NCBI GenBank assembly: GCA_949316235.1 | Contig: OX438760.1 | Span: forward strand, 2,234,501 to 2,298,500 | Reading direction: 5' to 3' | Source of the DNA: Oegoconia quadripuncta | Lineage: Eukaryota; Arthropoda; Insecta; Lepidoptera; Autostichidae | DNA: 64,000 bases | In this document: piece by piece, positions 44,039 through 54,591 of the stretch | How the letters are laid out: each line of letters starts with the position of its first letter | How positions within the stretch are numbered: position 1 is the first letter of the stretch | Program-made: the position numbers and the translations under genes | The notes under the pieces: generated by a model | Told to the model about the DNA's origin: nothing | What the model saw: the letters and a program-made list of their open reading frames with translations, nothing else | Database searches by the model: none

Positions 44039-44401
44039 GTGGGAACTATACTTTGTGGCGCTGGTATCGCCGGAAATGGCGCGGTGACGACGTTAGCAGT
44101 TATATTAGGTCTTCATATCGAAAATGGGACACTTTGTTACCAGCCATCGAAGGAGTCGGACCACCACTGGACATCAACGACCATGAGGGACTCTGATTAC
44201 CTACTACCATCGACGCTTGTGACGGTGAGTCGTTACTGAATAAGACTTTGATTATGGAATTTGAGCAAGGAGGAACTATAGACAAGGTACGGCTGAGTTC
44301 CATAGACTGTACGCGGGGGCCAAGTTGTATGGCACGAGGGGCGTGCACATGTTTTCTCTTCAACAGAAAGCATCTCAGGTTCCATGATCATAATCGAATG
44401 T
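44039..44401. other. Low-copy GC-richer segment with short ORFs on both strands
   Basis: On the plus strand a 66-codon frame (44039-44239) is followed by a second frame, open from about 44195, ending in a Cys-rich stretch (CTRGPSCMARGACTC) at 44401. On the minus strand an 87-aa frame (44100-44363) overlaps. I recognise none of them. The local base composition is less AT-rich than the flanks, so this may be an exon or part of an unidentified element. Confidence 0.25.
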
Positions 44402-44724
44402 GAATACGTTATAGATTCGCCTATAGTAGTTTGCAATAATGTCGCCATTGCCCGAGCAACCCTATACCATGCGACCCTTTATCGCTAGCAACGCCCACCC
44501 CCACCGAACCCATCCCCGACATATATATTTTTTTTATGTTATAAATTATCCAACTATGATAAAGTTACGTATATACTGTACTTGCGCTCCACAACTTTTT
44601 TTAAAAAAACCCTCATGAAAGCTATTTAGGTATTACGCCTCTCGAGTGCAGGTCAGAGTATTTTTTTTCTCTTACATGAACTCTGAAATATCACACTCAT
44701 GTTATGGGGCGTCGCCCAAAAATT
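44402..44724. other. No recognised feature
   Basis: No supported gene. Confidence 0.4.
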
Positions 44725-44900
44725 ATCCAAGAAAGAAAGAAAGAAAGAAAGAAAATTATTTATTTGATAGATTTTGGGTATACAGATAAAGGTCTTATTT
44801 TGTAGATAGGTAGTCCAGCAAAATCTGCCTGTTATGGCGTACAAATATTTAAAATATAAAAATAGAATTAAAAAATCATGCAATATAACCAAAAACATCA
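44725..44900 (-). mobile_element. LINE 3' tail ((TTTC)n end)
   Basis: GAAAGAAAGAAAGAAAGAAA then ATTATTTATTTGATAG reads on the minus strand as a tetranucleotide-tailed LINE end. Confidence 0.45.
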
Positions 44901-45296
44901 ACGTTTCCTAACAACACCTAATTTGCATTATGCAGGCCTGTAAATGTTTGTCTGTTTCAGGCTGTAACTTCGCAGATACATCGACGTCCCCACCAATCTG
45001 ACAAACAAAACAATATTACATAATATATAAAATCCACAGAGACTAATGCTAGAAATCGAGTGGTAAATGCGATATAATAAATTCCTCAAACATAACAAAT
45101 TCAATATAAATAGTTGCGAGCCCTCGCGCATCAAGGATCCCTCTCCGCGACTACATTTATCTGTATTAGGGTGGGTAAAGTTTGTACTATACGGAACCAG
45201 TTTTGGTGAAGAATAACTAGACAAGTGCGAATTTGGAAAGCTCTGACTGTCCCGTATCTGTCCAGTGACCACTGACAAACTGAAATATATACTTCA
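44901..45296. other. No recognised feature
   Basis: A 116-aa minus-strand frame (44928-45278) lacks any motif I know. Confidence 0.35.
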
Positions 45297-45927
45297 CATG
45301 GTTTCACATGAAATATTTTTTAATGTCTGGGCTCCTTTTTTTTTTTTTTTTTTTATTTATTTATCCATAGAACATTATTTGAACAATCTTCACTATAAGA
45401 CGCCTACGAAAACCTGTAAAGGTTTGTGTGTAGTGCGAATGAGGTCACTGACCCGCCACGTTATTAATTATTACAAAAGCAACTTAAAATATCTACATAC
45501 ATAATACATAAGATTGATATACGAAAGCAAGTAGACATGTGTCTCGCTATCGAAATAAAATTTGTTGGAAAGGCACTTCCTACATATTTCCATCTATAAA
45601 GTACTTCTTTAATGCATTTTTACATAGTTTTACGTTATGTGAATATAGTTCACCAGGAATACTATTTAAAATATCTGGTAAAATATAATCCCATATCCCA
45701 TATTTCATGTGCTTCCCATAACTATTACTTAGATACGCTGAAATTTATAAAAAGCGGTTACTTTTAAAAATTAACGCTGCCTTATGTTATCCGATAATAC
45801 ACACAAAGTTTAGCTAAATTTGGATTTGCCGTTCCAAAAAAAAAATCAAAAATGTTTGTATGGAGAAAATAGTCTTAATGAAATTCTTCATACAAAACGC
45901 CAATTTCATAGGTAAGGACCTAATATA
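45297..45927. mobile_element. TIR MITE M, copy 3, interrupted by a LINE tail
   Basis: GGTTTCACATGAAATATTTT (from about 45300) and TTTCATGTGCTTCCCATAAC to GGTAAGGACCTAA (45709-45927) are MITE M. The left TIR is lost. The 45334-45706 insert is a foreign LINE end. Confidence 0.65.
45334..45706 (-). mobile_element. LINE 3' end, family F, inside MITE M
   Basis: A T run at 45336-45353 (the poly(A) end on minus), then AACAATCTTCACTATAAGAC and GTGCGAATGAGGTCACTGAC as at 22489-22795. Confidence 0.7.
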
Positions 45928-46150
45928 ACGAAAGCGTGAATGGAAGGGTCGGTAATGGTCGGCCAAGAAGGACGTACGTCAATCAAGGTGACTGATGTCC
46001 TCACAAAACGTCAGGTGCAATCAACCACTAATCGACGAGCGTGTATGAAGCATTTGATGAGAGTGAAAGAAGCAAAAGTTGTATGTCAGGATCGTTGCAA
46101 GTGGAAAGCAATAGTCTCTGCCTACCGCAACGGGAATAAGGCGTGAGCAT
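45928..46150 (+). pseudogene. LINE ORF2 C-terminal remnant (RWFGHVERM family)
   Basis: One frame (45940-46146) ends ATTNRRACMKHLMRVKEA-like, with VVCQDRCKWKAIVSAY before a stop, matching the tail coded in the composite repeats at 4378 and 32730. The preceding part is truncated at MITE M. No catalytic residues remain. Confidence 0.6.
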
Positions 46151-46350
46151 ATGTATATATGTTTTCGATGTAATTGCCCCAGCAGTGGGTACGACTTGTT
46201 CTCACTAGAGCGCACAGGCTACAATCGGTTTAGTAGATAAAGGACCTATTCGCAAAATGACTTCCAGTCGTTTTTGGACCTATTCATGAAATACCCTATT
46301 CGTGAAATACCCTATTCGATCAGTCAGTTGTTAAGCCAAATCGGAGATCT

Positions 46351-46614
46351 CTAGTAATAAATAAATAAATAACTTTTTGCACAAACACACAGCGCCATCT
46401 AGATCCACAGTAAGCATTTAGGCTTGTGCTATGGACACCAGATGGTTGATAAACTACACAAATACATTTTTTTTTTTGGAAATACATACATGTATAAATG
46501 AAAAACATCCATAATTCTGTATTCATCATACAAAACATATGCCCCTAGCGGGATTCGAACCCGCGACCATTTGGTATAGTAGCAGAGTTTCTAACCACTA
46601 CACCAAACAGGTCT
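46351..46614 (-). repeat. SINE B, near full length
   Basis: A-rich AATAAATAAATAAATAAC end at the left, GCGCCATCTAGATCCACA block, box B CGGGATTCGAACCCGC, and head ACCAAACAGGTC. Confidence 0.8.
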
Positions 46615-46840
46615 AGTCGTGGCTTAAAATACTGACTGTGAGGTGGTAACGAGTCTGATTATGGATGGGCCGTTGGTAATCTCTGTCCCAGAAGGGGGGA
46701 CCTATGGATGATGATACGCCTGCGTATTGTTTATGAGCAATCATGCAGTGGAGCCGTTTGGATATTCTGATTTCTTGACAGTGCTTTGTTTCATATCAAG
46801 ATCCGATTTCTAGTAAATCTTAAAAGTGGCAAATCATTGT

Positions 46841-47170
46841 CTTTTTTTTTGCACACCGGTTTATCACTTGACCTCAATCACACCTGATGTTAAGTGAAGA
46901 TGAGGTCGAAGGTGGAAGCGTACTATCCGGAAACCCCATCTTATTTGGGGTACTGGCTATTTTATCTCTGACAACCGGAACACAGCAATGCTATTAACAT
47001 TGCTGCTTGGCGGCAGATTTAGATAAGATGGTGGTAGCTAGCCAGGCGGACATTTAAAATGCCCTACCACCCACCAAACCAAGTACTAAATATGTACCTC
47101 ACTGGGGATCGAACCCGCGACCTCAGAATCGTAAACCCAATGTTATTTACATTGAGCCACGGAGGCGGTT
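46841..47170 (-). repeat. SINE A, full length
   Basis: T run and CACACCGGTTTATCACTTGA at the left, box B GGGGATCGAACCC, and GAGCCACGGAGGCGGTT at the right. Confidence 0.85.
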
Positions 47171-48342
47171 GAAATCATTCATTCGCCGCTGAGACGAATA
47201 CATGAGAAGTGATCTCAGGTGAGTAGACCTCAAGATTGGTTTATAAATTAGCACGGAGCTTGAGATAGCGTCAACTTCTTAAGCATCTCGGGTGATACAG
47301 CCTCAAGACTTGTATTGGGATTGGTTTATTATTACGGGCCTTAATCTTCTTTCACACTGCTTAACTCCCTAATTACACTATTCCTGATTCTATCTTTTAA
47401 TGTCAAAAAACAAACGTGATGGTTCACCCAAATATTCTTGGTTCCCTCTAGACAACATCCACAATTTAAAAGTAGCAAATCAATGTCACATATGATACAT
47501 GCACGTCGCTGGGACGCGTCATTTCGGCGAACGTATCACTGTAGCGTACATCGTTTGATATTCGCATCACAATGCCAGCAAATGTCGGTTTGATGGGGGT
47601 ACCTGGAGGTTTAGTTTCGTTTGCTTTTGAGATTGGAAGATTTTCTTATATTATCTTTTTATAGTGGAGGGTCTGTGGTTTTTGGGATTAATCAATGGAG
47701 ATACGTTTTAGAGTTCCCCTGTCTCATACTTAAATAGGTGATCCTTAAGATCTCTCTGGTATAAGGTTGCAATTGAGTCACGAGGGCACCGGCTACCTTC
47801 AATATATGAAAAGTTAATTGAGTTTTCATATTCCTGTAAATTAGTTAAGTTTATTTATTTTATAAGGTATCTCGACAGCACTACAGCCTTGGCCGGAACG
47901 GCATTGATGAACTTACATATGTGTCTCGTTCCCATATTTACAGGTTCGTCCATCATTGCCTCTTTTGCCGGCAGCTGCATTAATAAACTATTAAAGCCTA
48001 AACTGTATTTGGCTTTGAAAATAAATGGTTACGAGAACAGATATTAAATAACTGTACAATCCGAAGGAGTAACTACTGCATACATTCAGAATTCCATTTT
48101 TAAAATTCCATCCCGTTAACGTTCAAGTTTCCTCACAGGAAGCCGTCGGAGTTCGGAATTCAAATTCGAAAAATACGCTCCTTCCCGTTTCCGGCGTTTG
48201 ATTCCTCCCATGATACGACGTTTCCTGCAGTGCAATATTTGAATGTGCATTCGCGGTAAGGACTTTGTATTTGCACTTGTTTCTGAAAATTTCACTTCGA
48301 GTTTATTAATTACTAGAAAAAAGAGTATAAGTTTTTCTTACT
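47171..48342. other. No recognised feature
   Basis: Unmatched low-copy sequence, no supported gene. Confidence 0.4.
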
Positions 48343-48590
48343 TACTTAGGTCCTTACCTATGAAATTGGCGTTTTGTATGAAGAATTTTATTAAGAGCGT
48401 TTTCTCCATACACACATTTTTGATTTTTTTTTTGGAACGGCAAATCCAAATTTAGCTAAACTTTGTGTGTATTATCGGATAACCTTAAGTTAAGTATAGG
48501 CAGCGTTAATTTTTAAAAGTAACCGCTTTATAAAAGTTTCAGCCAATCTTAGAAATGATTATGGGAAGCACATGAAAAGACCTCAGTTCA
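48343..48590. mobile_element. TIR MITE M, half copy, inverted
   Basis: TTAGGTCCTTACCTATGAAA and CCAAATTTAGCTAAACTTTG run in the orientation opposite to the other copies. It stops after AAGCACATGAAAAGACC, so one TIR is missing. Confidence 0.65.
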
Positions 48591-48984
48591 AATCTGCTGC
48601 ATGCAACTTTCTTACATCCGTTTTCTTCATGGCCCGTCACTGTATGTGTCCAGCTATAACTTTACTAGGCATGGAGTGCATTACCCTGACATTGGCAGAA
48701 TCATCGTGCACAAGGATGCAGCCATAACACTAAATTGGAATTGGAAGAGTGCATTGTCATTAATAAGAGTACGACTAGTGAGACGCCTGGCGTCGTTTGT
48801 ATAACCCGCCTTCTACAACGAAACATTGCTTTCGAAAATTGGAGAATTATATCGGTCATAAATCCGTGTTGAGAACATGCAAGTGCCAGTGTTGGAACAG
48901 GGCTATTGGAACCATGTGAGATTATTCGTTCTTTAGTACTACATAGTAAATGCAAAATATAAAACAACTTAATAATGCCCGATG
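48591..48984. other. No recognised feature
   Basis: GGCAGAATCATCGTGCACAA near 48694 resembles GGCAGAATCATCGTCAAACA in repeat G copy 2 (24769), a small unexplained match. No gene supported. Confidence 0.4.
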
Positions 48985-49860
48985 GTATCAAAATCAAAAT
49001 CAAAAATGCTGTATTTTGTAGGTACACACAGGGTACACTTAAAATAGTCAGATTTTACATTTTTAAAGCTACTGCTTGTTCAAAAGTCAATTTTCCCCTG
49101 AGAAGAACAAGCAAGAAACTCGAGAAGTTGCTCTTTAAAAAAAACGTTTTTTTATTACAAAATTATTAATTATTATTTTATATTATAATATTTCATTATT
49201 AATTTTGAAATAGCCTGGTTATGCGAATGGGCTGGTTTTTTTTTTTTTTTTTAATGCACGACGGGTTTGTACTTGACCTCAATCACACCTGATGTTAAGT
49301 GAAGATGAGGTCGAAGGTGGAAGCGTACTGACCCGGAAACACCAACACATTTGGGGGACTGGCTATCTTATCTCTGACAACCGGAACACAACAATGCTAT
49401 TAACATTGCTGCTTGGCGGCAGATTTAGATAAGATGGTGGTAGCTAGCCAGGCGGGCATCTAAAATGCCCTACCACCAACCAAACCGAGTACTTAAAACA
49501 TGTACCCCGCTGGAGATCGAACCCGCGACCTCCGAATCGTAAACCCAACGTTGTTTACATTAAGCCACCGAGGCGGTTATGGCCATGAATGTTTATATTT
49601 TATATTTATATTTTGTAATATGCTTTCTTAATAAGTTTCTGTTTTATGGTATCTTTAAATTTATTGAAAGGAAGATTTTGTATATCAACAGGAACTTTAT
49701 TGAAAAATGTGATTCTCATTCCGTGGTGTGGGTGGCTGCTAGTATGTGATGCTTGGGTCGACATGGTGGAAGTGCTGGAGCCGCAAACGGTCGCTGCGGA
49801 AACCTTCAAGAGGCGGAAATACGCAGCCCTGGGACCATCGATGTGCAACAGTTAGAGATT
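48985..49860 (-). mobile_element. LINE 3' end interrupted by SINE A
   Basis: Parts 48985-49236 (3' UTR) and 49579-49860 (coding tail) belong together. The latter encodes FNKVPVDIQNLPFNKFKDTI and QKLIKKAYYKI on the minus strand, close to the C-terminus of the 54592-56437 LINE. SINE A (49237-49578) separates them. Confidence 0.7.
49237..49578 (-). repeat. SINE A, full length, nested in a LINE
   Basis: Long T run, then GCACGACGGGTTTGTACTTG at the left, and box B with GAGCCACCGAGGCGGTT at the right. Confidence 0.9.
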
Positions 49861-51758
49861 TCAAATTTTTCATAATTTTTTATCGTCAAAATAAATCACT
49901 TTTCATTATTATGTCAATCCTAACTCACGCGCATGATTGTACATGTTTTGCAACTATAATAACAACTCGCTCGTGACAAAAAGATGAAAAACGAGCAAGT
50001 TCTAGGAACCTTAGTGATCGTAGAATTTTCGCAGTATTATTGACCTGATCAGCAGATAGGGTTGAACTTCGTCAATAATTGAAAACGATGAAAAATAATG
50101 ACATAGTTCCTTGATACCATTTTTAGAACACAGGCAATGGAAATACATTTTTAAGAGAATTCGGTCGTTGTGTCCCCCTGTATATGGCGCACTTATACCG
50201 AAAGCTATGCTGTTCGGAGCGTGTTAGATTCCTCTGGATACTAGGATGAAGATGCCTGTTATGAGATAGGTGCCCAATATGAAACAGGCCCATAATATAA
50301 GACAGCAAGGTTTTGGCCGAATTATTCACTACCTCTGTTTGGAACAGCTCCACACTTCTGTCAGTGCGTGCCGGCAGAAGCGTTATTAGGTCGTGTGTGT
50401 AAAACATTTTACGAAAACAAAAAACTGAATCATTGTCACCCAATGTTTGGGAGCTATGTACTTTAAAAATATGTTACTCAAATTAGGTGTACGATCAATT
50501 TCACGATATTCTGCAGTATACTTGTGTTTTCTATGTCAACAAAAACAAAGGCAGCCATTTTGTAAAATTTGCATGAATTCCTAATATGAAATTTGGGTTT
50601 CCTAAAATAAGATATCTCTTTTTAGGATATTCATAAATGCTAGTGTAGGTGTTAAGGATACTATATCGTCAAACTATATTGGCTATCCAAAATTATACTA
50701 TATGAAAAATATAAATGGTATCTTATATTCGGGATGTTTACCCTCCGGCTGGCCATTAAATTGAATGACCAATTTAACCAGAAGATTGGAAAATCAATAT
50801 AATATAAGAATAAAATTGGAACAAGAGAAATATACCACCGTTAATAGATTTAACTCCATACAAACGTAGTACAATTTTCTAACACAAAAGAAAGTTTTCC
50901 CCTATCCGAGTTATTATTAAATGTTGCATGTATTAAAATTTATATCCTACCATTCACGTCCCCTCAATTCCTTATTGATATCTCAATTTTATTGGAAATT
51001 TGTGGGGTGGATCCATTTTTCTCGCATAATGGTTTCCCTTTGCCTTATGGTTTGTGAATTTTTATGACGGTATTGCAGTGTTAGGTTGATTGGTTGCAAA
51101 TACAATGTTGTGGGATGTATTTTTGGAGCAAAGAAATAATGTTGAAATTTATAACAGGCTAGATAACGATATAAAAATTTTAACTTTTAAATTCAGTACA
51201 GTCATCTTTTGGAAAAAATATCTCTTGCCGTCCCTCAATCTTACTCTAGGTACAAAATTAGTAAAATATTTCACACTCCGTTTTCTAGAACTAATCTAGG
51301 TTTTCAATCCCCTCCTGAGTAGAATTCTCGATCAGTATAATTCCATCCAAATCCGTAGTCCAGACATTGACATCTTCCACGACTCGTTTAGCAACTTCAA
51401 ACGAAAGCTGCAGACTTCGTCAATTAAGTAGCTATCAGATTATTTTCGTTTGATCTCAATATTCATTACAACTACAAATTTTCTGAAACTGTATAAATAT
51501 ATGTGATGTGGTTGTACTATTATAAATATATAAATAAATAAAAATACAATACAATACAAATACTCTTTTTGCGCAAAATAATTAACAATAATTTTTGATG
51601 ATAAAAAAATACCTTTGGTTACTATTTAAAAGTAAATTAAACCAATAATTAATTCAAAATTGCTTTTACTCGATGGATGAGTATTATAAAGGTACTTCTA
51701 TATATTCTTCTCTAATCTTAAACATAAATAAAACCGCTCTCAAATCCGGATACATACT
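49861..51758. other. No recognised gene
   Basis: A 106-aa minus-strand frame (50123-50443) has no domain I know. The rest is AT-rich, with no repeat matched inside the window. Confidence 0.35.
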
Positions 51759-52072
51759 ATTAAGGTATATCCCGACAAGGACTGGACACACACAACGCGT
51801 AAAACAAAACCCCTGACGTTTTTCGTGGGAGTCAAAAAACATTAATACGGTGTTGTGGTCTTAAAAAGAAAAGAAACAACCCGACTATTCCCGTGGGTGT
51901 CATAAAAGACACACTCTCTAACTGCTAAACAGCCATGTACACCTGGTACTTATATTATTGACAAGTACTAGGAGTGCATAAGTTACTCGTATGAGCAGCT
52001 CATCATTATTATACTTTAATTTTGACGAAAAAAATTGGTTCGCACAAACCTCCTAACAAGCCATGTACTCCT
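51759..52072. repeat. 314-bp duplicated unit, copy 1
   Basis: ATTAAGGTATATCCCGACAA to GCCATGTACTCCT, nearly identical to 54257-54570. Both are followed directly by the head of a SINE A on the plus strand. Confidence 0.85.
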
Positions 52073-52205
52073 AACCGCCTCCGTGGCTTAATGTAAACAA
52101 CATTGGGTTTACGATTCGGAAGTCGCGAGTTCGATCCCCAGCGGGGTACATGTTTAAGTAGTCGGTTTGGTTGGTGGTAGGGCATTTTAAATGTCCGCCC
52201 AGCTA
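52073..52205 (+). repeat. SINE A, 5' part
   Basis: Head ACCGCCTCCGTGGCTTAATG, box B GTTCGATCCCC, ending at AAATGTCCGCCCAGCT. The 3' half is missing. Confidence 0.85.
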
Positions 52206-52569
52206 TATACACATACATTCTCTCTATTTCCAGGTACAAGCGTCATTCTTAAATAATTTATAAATATATATTAAATGTGGAGTTTTGCAAATGAGAAACA
52301 GCATATATTATGCCCTCCCCTATCCCCTTAGACAAATCGAACCGTTAGAGATATGTATCAAATAAAAAATTGCGCCTCAATTGGCGTTGAAATTGGCTCA
52401 ATTTCAGCTCCACCATTCGCTTTACTTACAAAGAAATAGGGATATTGGGCCATAAAAAATATGTTAAGTGCTTTTATTGTACAATCGTATAGATTTGTTT
52501 TCATATGCGTATTGTTTTTCGGAGATGAGGTTCTGGAATTGCTTTCGAAAAAATCTGTTCAATTCTGAA
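52206..52569. other. No recognised feature
   Basis: AT-rich, no supported gene. Confidence 0.4.
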
Positions 52570-52735
52570 TATAAACATGTAATGTCCTTTATTCCAAATG
52601 GGGTGGTTAAACATATGTCCCACCAATAGCCTCTGTTTGGCTGTTCCAACATTAAAAGTTCAATGCTTGAAACAACATCCACGGTTAGCCTTTCAAAATG
52701 TACAGAAATGCACATGTGACAGGGGATAAATCAAT
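52570..52735. repeat. Repeat E
   Basis: CCTTTATTCCAAATGGGGTG and GCACATGTGACAGGGGATAA match the start and end of the 56880-57055 copy. Confidence 0.5.
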
Positions 52736-52902
52736 TGCTGTTTTGGGGGGAAAGTCCCGTAGTTGCCTTGGGGCCGGACCCATGCTTCAAATGGGTGGAG
52801 CCTAGGTGAAGCACGGGGTATGACCAGGTCCTAGTGCTCCAACTGACAATAATCACATCAAAACAGTCATGATGGATTATTAATATACGAAAAAGTATCT
52901 GG

Positions 52903-53233
52903 TGTTTTTTTTTATTCACGACGCTTTCGTACTTGACCTTAATCATACCTGTTGTTAAATGAAGATGAGGTCGAAGGTGGAAGGGTACTGACCCGGAAAC
53001 CTCAACACATTTGGGGGACTGGCTATCTTATCTCTGACAACCGGAACACAACAATGCTATTAACATTGCTGCTTGGCGGCAGATTTAGATAAGATGGTGG
53101 TAGCTAGCCAGGCGGACATTTAAAATGCCCTACCACCTACCAAACCGACATTAAACATGTATCCCGCTGGGGATCGAACCCGCGACCTCCGAATTATAAA
53201 CCCAATGCTGTTTACTTGAGCCACGGAGGCGGT
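52903..53233 (-). repeat. SINE A, full length
   Basis: T run and CACGACGCTTTCGTACTTGA at the left, box B GGGGATCGAACCC and GAGCCACGGAGGCGGT at the right. Confidence 0.85.
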
Positions 53234-53243
53234 AAATAATCAT

Positions 53244-53400
53244 TGTTTGTTTGTTTGTTTGTAAACGCTTTATTGTACAAAAAGGCAATACATTAATTTT
53301 GCATTGATACAGAATTTGAGTACAACGGCGGACTTATCCCATCGAGTGATTTCTTCTAGTAGACCATAGGGTAGGGTTTGATCTCGGGGGTTTATAAATT
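53244..53400 (-). mobile_element. LINE 3' tail ((AAAC)n end)
   Basis: (TTTG)n then TAAACGCTTTATTGTACAAA, with a GGCGGACTTATCCC block like the 2309-2584 and 34275-34460 tails. Confidence 0.6.
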
Positions 53401-53779
53401 TTTAATTTATTTTAGTATATTTATGATAGTTTAAGAAATTAATTAATTGATGTACCATTAATCGACTACTCATCACGCCATATTGCGATGACGCGCCAGC
53501 CGCAAACTTCATTACACTGTGACGTTATGACGTCACGTGACGTCACCGTGCACGTCACACCACAGCGGCACCCGTCCGGCTAATTACTGGTTGATTCGCT
53601 AATGCTAGTGATTGATGCTAATCGAATTTATGTTTGGTAATTAGAGAAGTGTTCGGAAGATACGGAAGAAAATGCGTTTCTGACAAATATGAATGATGGT
53701 CACGCGAATAAATCTTTTTCGTATTTTTCTTAGTATGATAATATAATAATATGTAGTTTAAAAAACTAAAAAAAAACAC
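53401..53779. other. No recognised gene; CRE-like palindrome inside
   Basis: Low-copy stretch with a local GC-rich patch around 53480-53580. Confidence 0.4.
53528..53545. promoter_or_regulatory. Perfect 18-bp palindrome with two CREs and an E-box
   Basis: TGACGTCACGTGACGTCA holds two full CRE sites (TGACGTCA) overlapping a CACGTG E-box. Further half sites are close by (TGACGTT at 53520-53526, CACGTCAC at 53551-53558). Such sites bind bZIP and bHLH factors in animals. No gene start is recognised nearby, so a regulatory role is only a possibility. Confidence 0.35.
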
Positions 53780-54060
53780 GTTACATTTCCACCATCCATT
53801 TCCTGGCTCCATCATTACATCGTCGACACCACGTGTATATATAGGTATTGGACTCGTCAAAACGAATCATATGAACCCAACCTCGAGGGGTTTACTAGTA
53901 GCTGCTGAAAACTTTCACCATCCACTTCCTGGATCCATCATCAGATCAGCTCCAAGATACCACATTATAGTATTTTCACCAGAATTACATAGGTATACAC
54001 ACAAAGTTTCATTTCGAAACTACAATTAGAAGTAAGTTTAAATTAACTTTCAAGATTTGA
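53780..54060 (-). repeat. Dispersed repeat H, two related blocks
   Basis: CCACCATCCATTTCCTGGCT and CACCATCCACTTCCTGGATC are two similar blocks about 120 bp apart. The second continues as CATCATCAGATCAGCTCCAA, matching 35470-35660 inverted. Confidence 0.4.
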
Positions 54061-54214
54061 TTACATTGTTAGTTACAAGTTAAGTTAATAAAAGTGTGTT
54101 AAAAACAGCGCCATCTCTTAGAATCCTCGAGAACTAATGGTCTGGTGAGAATAAATGGCCAAAACCACTACGCACAACTAAAATTTTTTTAGTCTATCCT
54201 CACCACCTTTAAAT

Positions 54215-54256
54215 TAACCACCTCCGTGGTTCAATGTAAACAACATTGGGTTTACG
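54215..54256 (+). repeat. SINE A head fragment
   Basis: TAACCACCTCCGTGGTTCAA to GGGTTTACG, cut exactly where the 314-bp duplicated unit begins. Confidence 0.75.
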
Positions 54257-54570
54257 ATTAAGGTATATCCCGACAAGGACTGGACACACACAACGCGTAA
54301 AACAAAACACCTGACGTTTTTCGTGGGAGTCAAAAAACATTAATACGGTGTTGTGGTCTTAAAAAAAAAAGAAACAACCCGACTATTCCCGTGGGTGTCA
54401 TAAAAGACACACTCTCTAACTGCTAAACAGCCATGTACACCTGGTACTTATATTATTGACAAGTACTAGGAGTGCATAAGTTACTCGTATGAACAGCTCA
54501 TCATTATTATACATTAATTTTGATGAAAAAAATTGGTTCGCACAAACCTCCTAATAAGCCATGTACTCCT
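54257..54570. repeat. 314-bp duplicated unit, copy 2
   Basis: Second copy of 51759-52072 in direct orientation, flanked on both sides by plus-strand SINE A heads. Confidence 0.85.
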
Positions 54571-54591
54571 AACCGCCTCCGTGGCTTAATG

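Noticed and set aside
44039..44239. GPCR-like first membrane helix (AGIAGNGAVTTLAVILG)
   Set aside because: The GN pattern is suggestive, but there is no second helix, no start Met other than GTG and no exon continuation.
50123..50443. 106-aa minus-strand frame as a gene
   Set aside because: No motif, no repeat support, and AT-rich flanks without coding character.
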